Assembly: GCF_001855555.1 (NCBI RefSeq)
Contig: NZ_MKCT01000016.1
Coordinates: forward strand, 1-61,742
DNA: 61,742 nt
Direction: 5' to 3'
Source: Chromobacterium sphagni
Lineage (GTDB): Bacteria > Pseudomonadota > Gammaproteobacteria > Burkholderiales > Chromobacteriaceae
Below, piece after piece: positions 52,141 to 61,317 of this stretch (position 1 is its first letter; the number at the start of each line of letters is the position of its first letter). A model generated the notes under the pieces. It was not told the origin of the DNA, searched no databases, and saw only the letters and a list, made by a program, of their open reading frames with translations. The translations under genes and the position numbers were made by a program.

Positions 52141-53031
52141 ATGTTACCCCCTTTAGCCCGCCGTTTGCCCGCGCCGGCCCAACGCGGCGAAGCGGCCGCA
52201 CGGCTTTCCCGGCTGGCGCTGGGCGCGGCGCTGGGCCTGTTGTCCATGGCTTGCGTGCAATTGGGGTCGGCCTGGTCGGTGCCGGCGATGCGGGAGCTCG
52301 GCCCGTTCAGCCTGACATGGCTGCGGCTGAGTTGCGCGGCGGTCTTGCTGGCGGCGCTGGTGCGTCCGCCGCTGCGGGAATTGGCGCGCGGGCATCGCGG
52401 CTTGATCCTGGGCTTGGGCGGGGCGATGGCCGGCATGATGTTGTGCTTCTTCGCCGCGCTGCGCAGCATGCCGCTGGGGCTGACGGTGGCCGTCAATTTC
52501 CTGGGGCCCTTGCTGGTGGCGGTGGCTGGCGCGCGCCGCCGGCTGGATCTGGCTTGGCCCTTGCTGGCTCTGCTGGGCGTGCTGTTGCTGGCCAGGCATC
52601 AGGGGCAATGGCAGGCCGATGCGGCGGGACTGGCGTTTGCCGCGGCGGCGGCGGCCTGCTGGGGCGGGTACATCGTGCTGATGAAGCGGGCGGGGCAGGT
52701 GTTTCGGGGGCTGGACGGCTTGACGGCGGCGCTATTGGCCGCCGCCTTGCTGTCTGCGCCGTTCGGGCTGGCCGGCCATGCGCTGCCCAGCCCGCGGCAA
52801 TTGGCCGCGGTGGCGGAGCTGGCGCTGCTGATGCCCTTGCTGCCCTATGTGCTTGAGATCAGCGCCTTGCGGCTGATGCCGGCGGCGTCCTTCGGCATCC
52901 TGAGCAGCGCCGAGCCGGCCATTGCGGCGTTGGCAGGCTATCTGCTGCTGGCGCAGGCGATCGCGCCGGCGCAGATGCTGGGAGTGCTGTTGGTCGTGGC
53001 CGCCAGCCTGGGCGCGCTGACGCTGGCTTGA
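52141..53031 (+). CDS. DMT-superfamily (EamA/RhtA-like) exporter
   Basis: 296 residues with about ten hydrophobic helices in two EamA repeats (LGLLSMACVQLGSAWSVPAM early; AFAAAAAACWGGYIVLMKRA in the second half; LPYVLEISALRLMPAASFGI near the end). RhtA-like members export threonine/homoserine or related metabolites. It closely follows the HAD-like gene. Substrate unknown. Confidence 0.85.
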   Translation: MLPPLARRLPAPAQRGEAAARLSRLALGAALGLLSMACVQLGSAWSVPAMRELGPFSLTWLRLSCAAVLLAALVRPPLRELARGHRGLILGLGGAMAGMMLCFFAALRSMPLGLTVAVNFLGPLLVAVAGARRRLDLAWPLLALLGVLLLARHQGQWQADAAGLAFAAAAAACWGGYIVLMKRAGQVFRGLDGLTAALLAAALLSAPFGLAGHALPSPRQLAAVAELALLMPLLPYVLEISALRLMPAASFGILSSAEPAIAALAGYLLLAQAIAPAQMLGVLLVVAASLGALTLA

Positions 53032-53188
53032 ATGGCATGAATGGAGCGGTTGCGTTTCTGGATTCGTATTAAGTTGCCAGTTTTTGTCGTAATCAGAACG
53101 CTCCTGCCTAAAAGTTGAATATTCACATTAAATATTCAGTGGCATTTGACGATATCGCATTGAGAGAACATGGTGCGAAAGGCGTGAA

Positions 53189-54799
53189 ATGGCGGTGAGC
53201 GGAGGGTTTCCCATAAATTTGCAGCCGCAGGTGGCAATGCGGCCCGCTTGGGCTGGCGTGCGGGTGGCGGGGGCGGCGACTGCGGCCGGAAACGATGCGC
53301 CGGCGCCGTTGCTGGACAGCAAGGGCCTGGAGGTGGGCTCGCCGGAATCGCGTTATGGCCTGAGCATGCAGACGCTGCAGCTCTTGAAGCAATACGATGT
53401 GCGCAATATGTCGGGCAAGGACCTGGATGCCTTGAGCGAGGTAATGCTTGCACAGGGAGACATGGCCGGCGACGTGGCCGGCGCCATCAGCAGCGACATC
53501 GAGTCCAAAGGCTGGAACACCGCGGGCGACAGCAATGCGCTGGAAATTTTCGCCAAGCGCCGCGACGACGCGATGGCCAGCGTCAAGGCCGGCGAAATCA
53601 CAATGCGCTTGGCCGATTTCCCGTTGAAGACGAACGCGCGGGTGCGGGAGGCGCTGGAGAAGCTGGCCGGCATACACGACGCGCTGCAAGGCGACGGCAG
53701 CGTGCAGGCTGCCGCTTCCGACAGCATGAGCCAGGCGCTGGAACTCAAGCGCTTCAACGACTGGACGCGCATTGAGCAACAAGGGGCGGAGCCGGGCCAG
53801 CCCCCTGCAACTTATGATCAGAAAACCGCGGACGCGGTCATGAATACCCTGCAGCGGCTGGGCGTCAAGCTGCCGCCGGCGGACGACAAGGTCGGGGCCG
53901 GCGATCCGATGGCTCAAGCCTGGAGCGCTTATCAGGCCTGGCGGGCGCAGCACCCGGACGGCAAGCTGCAGATAGACTTGCAAGCAGCAGCGGACAAGGC
54001 GGCGGACCCGTCCAAGCCCGAGCCAACCGAAGCGCCGGCCGCCGCGGCGCAACCCGCCACTCCTGCCTCCATGAAGAGGCAGGCTCAGGCGCTGGTCCAG
54101 GGCGCTCAGCTGCAGGCGCAGTATGGCATGAGCCTGCCCATGCTGCAGCTGCTCAAGGGCTTCGATGTCGCCAATGCTTCCGTGGACCAGGTGAAGCAGC
54201 TGGGTCAGTTGCTGCAGGGCAATGGCGCGTTGTCGCAGGACGATGCGGATTCATTGCTGCCCTTGACTCAGCGCGGCATGGTGGACACGATCGGCTATTA
54301 CCGTCGCGATCTGAGCTGGCTTGCCGATGCCCAGCAGCATGGCATCGTTCCGCAATACCGGACGGCGCAAGGCATGGCGGATCTGGCGAACGTGGCGGGG
54401 CGCGCCCGCAACGACCAGCAGGCCCAGGCGGTGCTGGACCGGCTGGCCGGCTTGCATCAGGCGCTGCAGGGCGACGATAGGGTGCAGGCGGTGGCCGACG
54501 GCGGTTTGCAGCAGGCCAGCGACCTGGCGGCGTTCAATGTCTGGGCGCAGGTGGAGCGGCAGGGCGCGCGCAGCGGCGACAGTGCCCAGCCGGAGTTCCG
54601 CAGCCGGCAGGATGTGGACGGGATCTTCCGTACGCTGCAGCGCATCGGGGTGGAGTTGACGCCGCTGGACGGCGACGCCAATGTCAGCCAGAAGCTGGCG
54701 CAGGCCTGGAAGGACTATCAGGGCTGGAGCCGCAGCCATCCGGACGCGCAGCCGGCGCTGCAACTGGCACCTGCTGCGCGCATCAATGATTTTGCCTGA
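53189..54799 (+). CDS. Uncharacterised Cys-free protein with a duplicated 215-residue domain
   Basis: 536 residues, no cysteine, no signal peptide, rich in Ala, Gln, Asp and Leu. Residues about 55-267 and 311-528 are diverged copies of one helical domain: YGLSMQTLQLLKQYDV / YGMSLPMLQLLKGFDV, LAGIHDALQGD / LAGLHQALQGD, NTLQRLGVKL / RTLQRIGVEL, AWSAYQAWRAQHPD / AWKDYQGWSRSHPD. An Ala/Pro-rich linker separates them. No family is recognised. Absence of cysteine and of a Sec signal fits a type I, III or VI secreted protein, but that is speculation. Its upstream gap (53032-53188) is AT-richer. Confidence 0.75.
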   Translation: MAVSGGFPINLQPQVAMRPAWAGVRVAGAATAAGNDAPAPLLDSKGLEVGSPESRYGLSMQTLQLLKQYDVRNMSGKDLDALSEVMLAQGDMAGDVAGAISSDIESKGWNTAGDSNALEIFAKRRDDAMASVKAGEITMRLADFPLKTNARVREALEKLAGIHDALQGDGSVQAAASDSMSQALELKRFNDWTRIEQQGAEPGQPPATYDQKTADAVMNTLQRLGVKLPPADDKVGAGDPMAQAWSAYQAWRAQHPDGKLQIDLQAAADKAADPSKPEPTEAPAAAAQPATPASMKRQAQALVQGAQLQAQYGMSLPMLQLLKGFDVANASVDQVKQLGQLLQGNGALSQDDADSLLPLTQRGMVDTIGYYRRDLSWLADAQQHGIVPQYRTAQGMADLANVAGRARNDQQAQAVLDRLAGLHQALQGDDRVQAVADGGLQQASDLAAFNVWAQVERQGARSGDSAQPEFRSRQDVDGIFRTLQRIGVELTPLDGDANVSQKLAQAWKDYQGWSRSHPDAQPALQLAPAARINDFA

Positions 54800-54823
54800 G
54801 GGCGTGCCGCCTGTCGGACAGCG

Positions 54824-56170
54824 TTACGTTACCGCGCCCTCGGCATGCAGCACGTGTTCCAGCGCGGCGAAACAGGCCGGATCGATGGCGCAGCCCAGAT
54901 ATTGGCGCATGATGTCCAGCGTGTGCGGGATGGGGGTTGGCGGGTGGTAGGGGCGCTCGGCGTTGATGGCGTCGAAGATGTCCGCGGTGGTGATGATGCG
55001 GGTCTCCAGCGCGATGGCGTCGGCTGTCAGGCCGCGCGGATAGCCGCCGCCGTCCAGCCGTTCGTGGTGGGCGCCGGCCATGCGCGCCAGCTCTTCGAAA
55101 GATTCTATGCGGCTGAGGATGGCCTCGGTGTAGCCGGCGTGGCGTTTCATCGCCACCCATTCGTTGGGCGTCAGTTTGCCGGGCTTGTCCAGAATGGTGT
55201 TGCTGACGCCCAGCTTGCCCACGTCGTGCAGCAGCGCGCCGCGCTTGAGCCAGCGCCGACGGGTCGGCTCTATCTCCAGATACGCGGCGATGCGGTCGGC
55301 GTAATGTCCCACGCGCAGGCTGTGGCCGGCGGTGAACGGGCTTTTGGAGTCCACCACCAGACCGAATCCTTCGGCGATTTCGTCCAGATAGTCCTCGTCC
55401 AGCGGCACCTCGCATTGCGAAGGCTCCAGCGCCAGCACTGCCTGTTCGATGTCGTCGGCCTCCAGCTGGCGCCAGAAGTCCTCATCCTGGCTTATGCTGC
55501 GGAAAGCCTGTATCAGCTCAGGATCGAACCAGCTGCCGGCTCGGTTCGCCGCCTCGTTCCGCGCGGTGCCGCGGCCATGGGTGGCGTGCAGCACGTCGAT
55601 CACCTGGGCCAGCAGCGTGATGCGGGCATTCAGCGGAATGGCCTCGCCGCTCAGGCCGAGCGGTCTGCCGGAGCCATCCCAGTGTTCGTCCAGGTTCTGG
55701 ATGCCGAGCGCCACGTTTTCATTGAAGCGCAGCTGGCGGGCGATGTCCGCGCCGCGGTGGCAGCGGGTGTTGATCAGCTCGTCCGCCATTTCCTTGCCGT
55801 GTCGCAGCACATTGAAGATGGAGGCCGCGCGCTGGCGCCAGCCGTCGGCATGGGTGCCGGTGTTGTTGAAGACGAAGCCCAGCACCTGCGGCAGGCTGGT
55901 GCCCACCAGCTTGAATTCCTGCTTGAAGCTGCGGTCGTCGGCGAGATAGAGCTCGCTGATGCGGGCGGCGTTGCTGCTGCAGCCCAGGTCTTTCAGCAGG
56001 ATGGCGTAGTACAGGTCCCACAGCTGCTGCGCCTCCAGCCCGATGGCGCGGCCGATGTGCATCCCTATCCAGCAGCTGCGCACGCAATGTCCCTCCGGCT
56101 GGCCTTCGGTGATGTCCAGCGCGTAGCTTAGCGCGCTGATCAATTGCGACAGTTTCAGGGTGGCGGCCAT
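54824..56170 (-). CDS. HD-GYP cyclic-di-GMP phosphodiesterase with a degenerate N-terminal HD domain
   Basis: 448 residues with two related halves. The C-terminal half is a canonical HD-GYP: HSLRVGHYADRIA, LLHDVGKLGVSNTIL and HHERLDGGGYPRGL (HHExxDGxGYP). The N-terminal half repeats the pattern in eroded form (ILLKDLGCSSN in place of LLHDxGK, and EHWDGSGRPLGL in place of the GYP motif), so it is probably a regulatory pseudo-HD module. Predicted to hydrolyse c-di-GMP and promote motility over biofilm. Monocistronic, convergent with the duplicated-domain protein. Confidence 0.9.
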   Translation of the reverse strand: MAATLKLSQLISALSYALDITEGQPEGHCVRSCWIGMHIGRAIGLEAQQLWDLYYAILLKDLGCSSNAARISELYLADDRSFKQEFKLVGTSLPQVLGFVFNNTGTHADGWRQRAASIFNVLRHGKEMADELINTRCHRGADIARQLRFNENVALGIQNLDEHWDGSGRPLGLSGEAIPLNARITLLAQVIDVLHATHGRGTARNEAANRAGSWFDPELIQAFRSISQDEDFWRQLEADDIEQAVLALEPSQCEVPLDEDYLDEIAEGFGLVVDSKSPFTAGHSLRVGHYADRIAAYLEIEPTRRRWLKRGALLHDVGKLGVSNTILDKPGKLTPNEWVAMKRHAGYTEAILSRIESFEELARMAGAHHERLDGGGYPRGLTADAIALETRIITTADIFDAINAERPYHPPTPIPHTLDIMRQYLGCAIDPACFAALEHVLHAEGAVT

Positions 56171-56444
56171 GGGCGCTCCGCGACGGGTACCTAATCTTTA
56201 TGCCTTGGTAGTTGGGGTTTTGCAATCCCAGACGATGGCCGGGAGGATGCATGGCTATGAATGGTCGGTTTCGCGGGATAAGCGGGCGCTATGCTGAATC
56301 GACTCGATGGCGCCTATGGCCTCCGGCATGGCTGACGCGGGCCGGGATCATGCCGTCTTGCCTTGGAGAAAAGGCCGGCGTGGCCGATGGTTTTGCCGCG
56401 CGGTTTTTTCCAATCGCCAATCCTGTCCCTGGGGGCGCGCATCG

Positions 56445-56893
56445 ATGGAGGCCGCCGTTAGCTTTGATCCTCTTTCGCCCGATGGTTTTTCGGCGCTGGC
56501 CGAGCTGGCCGGCGCGATCTGGCGCCGCCATTTCATCGCCATGATCAGCATCGAGCAGATCGAGTACATGCTGGCCGGCCGCTAAGCCCCTGACAAGCTG
56601 CGAACTTATCTGGATGCGGCGGACTGCTGGTTGCGGCTGCTGAAGCTGGAGCAGCTCTACCTGCTGCAAGAGATGCATGGCCAGCGCTTGGGGGGGGGAT
56701 GGATGATGGACGAGGTGGCGGCCACCGCCCGCGCCACGGGCGGCAATGCGCTGATGCCGACCGTCAACAGACACAACTCCGGCGCCATCGCGGTTTACGA
56801 GCGGCGCGGCTTCTGGTTGCGGGAGGAAGCGGTGTTCGATATCGGCAACGGCTTCATGATGGACGATTCTGTGCTGGAAAAATGCTGGAGTGA
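56445..56893 (+). pseudogene. GNAT acetyltransferase gene, degenerate
   Basis: Starts MEAAVSFDPLSPDGFSALAE (56445), a usual GNAT N-terminus with WRRHFIAMISIEQIEYMLAG. It meets an in-frame TAA at 56583, continues in the same frame (PDKLRTYLDAADCW), and then lacks about 30 residues of the core before LKLEQLYLLQEMHGQRLGGG. The C-terminal core (NRHNSGAIAVYERRGFWLRE, FDIGNGFMMDDSV) is recognisable. An A5 run at 56878-56882 shifts past the expected stop (TGA 56891). Three lesions mean it is probably dead. Confidence 0.75.
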
Positions 56894-57037
56894 GGTGCGC
56901 CTGGCGGCGGCACGGCATGTTTTGCGGCAGGGGGCGACAGCCGGTCTGCCATCATCGCAGCAGCGAAAGGGCGAGCCATTCGGCTTGCCCTTTGTTCGCT
57001 TTGGAGGCGTTGCAGAGGAAACCTGGCTCCTGATTGC

Positions 57038-58513
57038 TCAGGTCCCGCAAAACGTCCGATACCCTTCCGCCACTTCCGGCGCGGCCGGCAGAGCGTAGCG
57101 CTGCAGTCCTTCCCGTTCGGTGAAAGGATCGCGCAGCGCCTCCAGCAGTTTCAGGGTCGAATCCATGTCGCCGCGTTCGCTGGCGGCGTCCAGCGCTTCC
57201 TCGACCAGATGGTTGCGCGGGATGTAGAGCGGACTGTGCCTGCGCATTGCAGCGGCGACGTCGACGGCGCGGCGCGTCTTGATGGCGAGGCGCGTCAGCC
57301 ATTGCAGCAGCCACGGCTCCAGCTCCTCCGGGGTGGGGAACAGCGCGGCCAGCGGCGCGCGCCGGCCTTCGGCGGCGTCGGCCAGATAGCGCCAGGCCAG
57401 CGTGTGGTCGACGCCTTGGGCGGCCAGCAGCGTCAGCCAGTCTTCGGCCAGCTCCATGTCGCCTTCCTTCGCGTCGATCAGGCCCAGCTTGAGGCGAGCC
57501 TGGGCCAGCCAGTGTTCGCGGTAGCGCTCGGAGAAGCCTTCTATCGCCGCGGTGGCGGCGGGGACCGCGCTGGCCGGGTCGTCCGGCGCGATCAGCGGCA
57601 GCAGGGTTTCGGCGAGGCGGGCCAGATTCCATTGCGCGATGGCCGGCTGGTTGCTGTAAGCGTAGCGGCCGTTGCGGTCTATCGAGCTGAACACGGTGTC
57701 CGGGTGGTGCGCGTCCATGAAGGCGCAGGGGCCGTAGTCTATGGTTTCGCCGGACAAGGCCATATTGTCGGTGTTCATCACGCCGTGGATGAAGCCGGCG
57801 TGCATCCAGCGCGCGATCAGTTCGGCCTGGCGCTCGCTCACAGCCTGCAGCAGTTCCAGGTAGCGCTTGTCTGCGCCGGCGAGCTGGGGGTAGTGGCGGG
57901 CTATGGTGTAGTCGGCCAGTTTTTGCAGCATGTCGCGCTCGCCGCGGATGGCGAAGTACTGAAAGGTGCCGACGCGCAGATGGCTGGCGGCGACGCGGGT
58001 CAGCACCGCGCCGGGCAGTGGCCGCTCGCGGTGCACGGTTTCGCCGGTGGCCGCCACCGCCAGCGCGCGGGTGGTGGGGATGCCAAGAGCCTGCATCGCC
58101 TCGCCCAGGATCAGTTCGCGCAGCATCGGCCCCACCGCCGCCTTGCCGTCGCCGCGGCGCGAAAACGGCGTCGGGCCGCTGCCCTTGAAGGCGATGTCGC
58201 GGCGTTGGCCGGCGGTGTCGATCACTTCGCCCAGCAGCATGGCGCGGCCGTCGCCCAGCGCCGGCGACAGGCCGCCGAACTGGTGGCCGGCGTAAGCCTG
58301 TGCTATGGTTTGCGCGCCGTCCGGCAGCGCCGCGCCGGAGAAGACGGCGGCTAGCTCCGCCTCGCCGGCATTGGCGGTGTCCAGGCCCAGCTCGGCCGCC
58401 AGCGCGGCGTTCCAATACAGCAGCTTCGGCGACAGCGGCGTGTCCGGCTGTGTTGGCTCGTAGGCGCCGGGCAGGTCGCGGGCGTAGCTGTGGTCGAAGG
58501 CGATGCGGATCAT
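57038..58513 (-). CDS. selO: SelO/YdiU protein adenylyltransferase
   Basis: 491 residues, a pseudokinase-fold enzyme that AMPylates proteins and is linked to redox stress. Family motifs: AQAYAGHQFGGLSPALGDGR, AFKGSGPTPFSRRGDGKAAV and HGVMNTDNMALSGETIDYGP (the catalytic-loop Asn/Asp region). Bacterial SelO proteins often end in Cys-x-x-Cys near the C-terminus; here the end reads GYRTFCGT with a single Cys. Start ATG 58513 lies behind AAGGA; an open extension further upstream has no site. Confidence 0.9.
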   Translation of the reverse strand: MIRIAFDHSYARDLPGAYEPTQPDTPLSPKLLYWNAALAAELGLDTANAGEAELAAVFSGAALPDGAQTIAQAYAGHQFGGLSPALGDGRAMLLGEVIDTAGQRRDIAFKGSGPTPFSRRGDGKAAVGPMLRELILGEAMQALGIPTTRALAVAATGETVHRERPLPGAVLTRVAASHLRVGTFQYFAIRGERDMLQKLADYTIARHYPQLAGADKRYLELLQAVSERQAELIARWMHAGFIHGVMNTDNMALSGETIDYGPCAFMDAHHPDTVFSSIDRNGRYAYSNQPAIAQWNLARLAETLLPLIAPDDPASAVPAATAAIEGFSERYREHWLAQARLKLGLIDAKEGDMELAEDWLTLLAAQGVDHTLAWRYLADAAEGRRAPLAALFPTPEELEPWLLQWLTRLAIKTRRAVDVAAAMRRHSPLYIPRNHLVEEALDAASERGDMDSTLKLLEALRDPFTEREGLQRYALPAAPEVAEGYRTFCGT

Positions 58514-58735
58514 GGTGAAATCCTTGTTGTTTACCGTGTTCTTGGCGCGTCCGCTGCCGGACGGCTGATCAGGACAGGGCTCGTCTGGACGGTGGCGGCA
58601 ATGCCGGCGTCGCTGGCGCAGGGTCTGAATGTCCATGACGATATCCTAATCCCGTGCGGCCAGGCTCTTGAATTTTTCTTTGCGCCTTTTCTTGCTCAAC
58701 TTTCCGGCGGGAGGAGCGCAAGACGGAGGACAGCG

Positions 58736-58758
58736 AAAAGCCGCCCATCGGGCGGCTT
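58736..58758 (-). terminator. Terminator of ygiQ
   Basis: AAGCCGCCC / GGGCGGCTT (arms 58738-58746 and 58750-58758) forms a 9-bp stem with a 3-base loop and is followed on the minus strand by TTCGC. It starts 10 bases after the ygiQ stop. The remainder of the gap to selO (58514-58735) shows no gene. Confidence 0.75.
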
Positions 58759-58767
58759 GGTCGGCGC

Positions 58768-61032
58768 TTAACGGCTGCGGCCGGTTTTGCCTCCAGGCTT
58801 GCCGCCGCTGGTTTTGGCGGCGGCCGGCTTGCCCGAGTATGGCTTGGCGCCGCCGGCGGCCGGTTTGCCGCGCGCTTGAGCGTGGGCTGGAGCGCGTTGC
58901 TGTCCCGGCGTCTTGCCGCGCGCGGCCGGCGCGCCCATGCGGTGGCGCACCGCGGCGGCCTTGTCGCCAGGCGGCGTCGGCGGAATCAGGCAGTGTTTGC
59001 TGTGGCCGATCAGGTCGGCGCGGCCCATCTGGATCAGCGCGTCGTGGATGATCTGCCAGTTGTCGGGATGATGATAGCGCAGGAAGGCCTTGTGCAGCTT
59101 GCGGCGGTAGCCGTCGCGCACCACGTCGACCTTTTCCGAGCTGCGCGACAGGCGCTTGAGCGGGTTGCGGCGGGTGTGCCACATGGTGGTGGCCATCGCC
59201 ATCGGCGTCGGGGTGAAGGTCTGCACCTGGTCCAGGCGGAAGTTGTTCTTCTTCAGCCACAGCGCCAGATTCATCATGTCCTCGTCGCTGGTGCCGGGGT
59301 GGGCCGCGATGAAGTACGGAATCAGATACTGTTCCTTGCCGGCCTGGCGGGAAAAGCGCTCGAACAGCTCTTTGAACTTGTCGTAGGCGCCCATGCCCGG
59401 CTTCATCATCTTGGACAGCGGGCCGTCCTCGGTGTGCTCCGGCGCGATCTTCAGATAGCCGCCGACATGGTGCTGCACCAGCTCCTTGATGTATTCGGGC
59501 GAACGCACCGCCAGATCGTAGCGCAGGCCGGACTGGATGTTGATCTTCTTCACTCCCGGCAAGGCGCGCGCCTTGCGGTACAGCTGGATCAGGTGGCTGT
59601 GGTCGGTATTGAGGTTCTCGCAGATGTCCGGGTACACGCAGGACAGTTTTCTACAGGAGCTCTCGATCTTCGGGTCCTTGCAGCTGAGGCGGTACATGTT
59701 CGCCGTCGGGCCGCCCAGGTCGGAGATGTGGCCGGTGAAGCCCGGCGTCTTGTCGCGGATTTCCTCGATCTCGTGCAGGATCGACTCTTCCGAGCGGCTC
59801 TGGATGATGCGGCCCTCGTGCTCGGTGATGGAGCAGAAGGTGCAGCCGCCGAAACAGCCGCGCATGATGTTGACCGAATACTTGATCATCTCCCAGGCCG
59901 GGATGTGGGCGTCGCCGTAGGCCGGGTGCGGGTTGCGGGCGTAGGGCAGGCCGTAGACGAAATCCATTTCCTCGGTGGTGAGCGGAATGGGCGGCGGAGT
60001 CAGCCACACGTCGCGCTCGCCGTGCGTCTGCACCAGCGCGCGGGCGTTGCCCGGGTTGGATTCCAGGTGCAGGGTGCGGCTGGCGTGGGCGTACAGCACC
60101 GGATCGTGGGCAACGGCCTCGAACGCCGGAATCCGGATCACGGTCTTGGCGCGCTCGGCGCGGCGCTTGGCCAGGCGCTCCTCGCGCGATTCTATGCGTA
60201 TCACCTGCGGCTTGCTGGGGTCGATGCCGGCGGTGGCCTTGGCCGCCTGTTCCGGAATCTCTTCGTATGGGTTCAGGTGCGGATCGACGCGGCCGGGCAG
60301 GTCGACCACGCTGGAGTCCATCTCCTGCCACTCCTCGTCCGGGCGCCAGCCCTGCGGCACGATGAAGGCGGTGCCGCGGATGTCGCGCATCTCCGACAGC
60401 TTTTCGCCGCGGGAGGCGCGATGGGCGATCTCCACCAGCGCGCGCTCGGCGTTGCCGTACAAGAGGATGTCGGCCTTGGAGTTGACCAGCACCGACGGCC
60501 GCACCTTGTCGCTCCAGTAGTCGTAGTGGGCGATGCGGCGCAGCGACGCTTCGATGCTGCCTATCATCACGCCGACGCCGGGGTAGGCTTCGCGGCAGCG
60601 CTGCGCGTAGACGGTGACGGCGCGGTCCGGGCGCTTGTTGGGCTCGGCGTTGGGGGTGTAGGCGTCGTCGGAGCGGGCGCGGCGGTCGGCGGTGTAGCGG
60701 TTGATCATCGAATCCATATTGCCGGCGGTGACGCCGAAGAACAGGTTCGGTCTGCCCAGTTCGCGGAACGCGTCGGCGCTGTGCCAGTCCGGCTGGGCGA
60801 TGATGCCGACGCGGAAGCCCTGCACTTCCAGCAAGCGGCCCACCAGCGCCATGCCGAAGCTGGGATGGTCGATATAGCAGTCCCCGGACACCAGGATGAT
60901 GTCGCAGGAGTCCCAACCCAGCTGGTCCATTTCGGCGCGGGTCATCGGCAGGAACGGGGCGGTGCCGAAACGGCTGGCCCAGTACTTGCGGTAGGAGGAA
61001 ATCGGTTTGGCGGCGGCTTGCGGAGTTGTCAT
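58768..61032 (-). CDS. ygiQ: YgiQ-family radical SAM protein
   Basis: 754 residues. N-terminal cobalamin-binding-like region ([20 protein letters not shown]), then the radical SAM core with the [4Fe-4S] cysteine motif [10 protein letters not shown] (Cys-x3-Cys-x2-Cys, about residue 397) and [14 protein letters not shown] before it. The C-terminal 60 residues are a Gly/Pro/Lys/Ala-rich basic tail. YgiQ/UPF0313 proteins are widespread, but their reaction is unknown. Start ATG 61032. Divergent from the Kdo hydroxylase gene. Confidence 0.92.
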   Translation of the reverse strand: MTTPQAAAKPISSYRKYWASRFGTAPFLPMTRAEMDQLGWDSCDIILVSGDCYIDHPSFGMALVGRLLEVQGFRVGIIAQPDWHSADAFRELGRPNLFFGVTAGNMDSMINRYTADRRARSDDAYTPNAEPNKRPDRAVTVYAQRCREAYPGVGVMIGSIEASLRRIAHYDYWSDKVRPSVLVNSKADILLYGNAERALVEIAHRASRGEKLSEMRDIRGTAFIVPQGWRPDEEWQEMDSSVVDLPGRVDPHLNPYEEIPEQAAKATAGIDPSKPQVIRIESREERLAKRRAERAKTVIRIPAFEAVAHDPVLYAHASRTLHLESNPGNARALVQTHGERDVWLTPPPIPLTTEEMDFVYGLPYARNPHPAYGDAHIPAWEMIKYSVNIMRGCFGGCTFCSITEHEGRIIQSRSEESILHEIEEIRDKTPGFTGHISDLGGPTANMYRLSCKDPKIESSCRKLSCVYPDICENLNTDHSHLIQLYRKARALPGVKKINIQSGLRYDLAVRSPEYIKELVQHHVGGYLKIAPEHTEDGPLSKMMKPGMGAYDKFKELFERFSRQAGKEQYLIPYFIAAHPGTSDEDMMNLALWLKKNNFRLDQVQTFTPTPMAMATTMWHTRRNPLKRLSRSSEKVDVVRDGYRRKLHKAFLRYHHPDNWQIIHDALIQMGRADLIGHSKHCLIPPTPPGDKAAAVRHRMGAPAARGKTPGQQRAPAHAQARGKPAAGGAKPYSGKPAAAKTSGGKPGGKTGRSR

Positions 61033-61091
61033 GCGATCACGTCTAATTCGGGCAGCCGGCTATTTTGCCAGAATCCGGCAAAAAAATCAGC

Positions 61092-61107
61092 ATAAACAAT
61101 TGTTTAT
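61092..61107. promoter_or_regulatory. Perfect 16-bp palindrome in a divergent promoter region
   Basis: ATAAACAATTGTTTAT is a perfect palindrome in the AT-rich part of the gap between ygiQ (leftward, starts 61032) and the Kdo hydroxylase gene (rightward, starts 61318). Placed 60 bases before ygiQ, it may be an operator; no regulator is encoded nearby. Confidence 0.4.
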
Positions 61108-61317
61108 TATGGCGAATCGCCCGGCTGGCTGTAGGGATTTTACATTTGGCGATATGCGCATGGTTTTGTGATGGAAATCAAGGATCTTGCGCGAAGGCAC
61201 CGCCCGGCGGATGCCCGGGGCATGAGTTTGGTGTACCCTTGCGGGCTTGTGCGACGCGGCAAAGCGTCCGCCCGCCGCGCCGGGCGCATTTTATCGATCA
61301 GGATCAAGGAGGGAATC

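Noticed and set aside
49707-52496. 929-codon minus-strand frame across the HAD genes and the exporter
   Set aside because: It spans several real genes in other frames, including a promoter gap; composition is that of a shadow frame.
58646-58767. Lys/Arg-rich peptide end (KKRRKEKFKSLAARD) after ygiQ
   Set aside because: The frame that carries it has no start of its own and overlaps ygiQ and its terminator out of frame; probably chance.
58876-61095. 739-codon frame antisense to ygiQ
   Set aside because: Shadow of the radical SAM gene; Val/Ala/Gly/His-rich with no motif.
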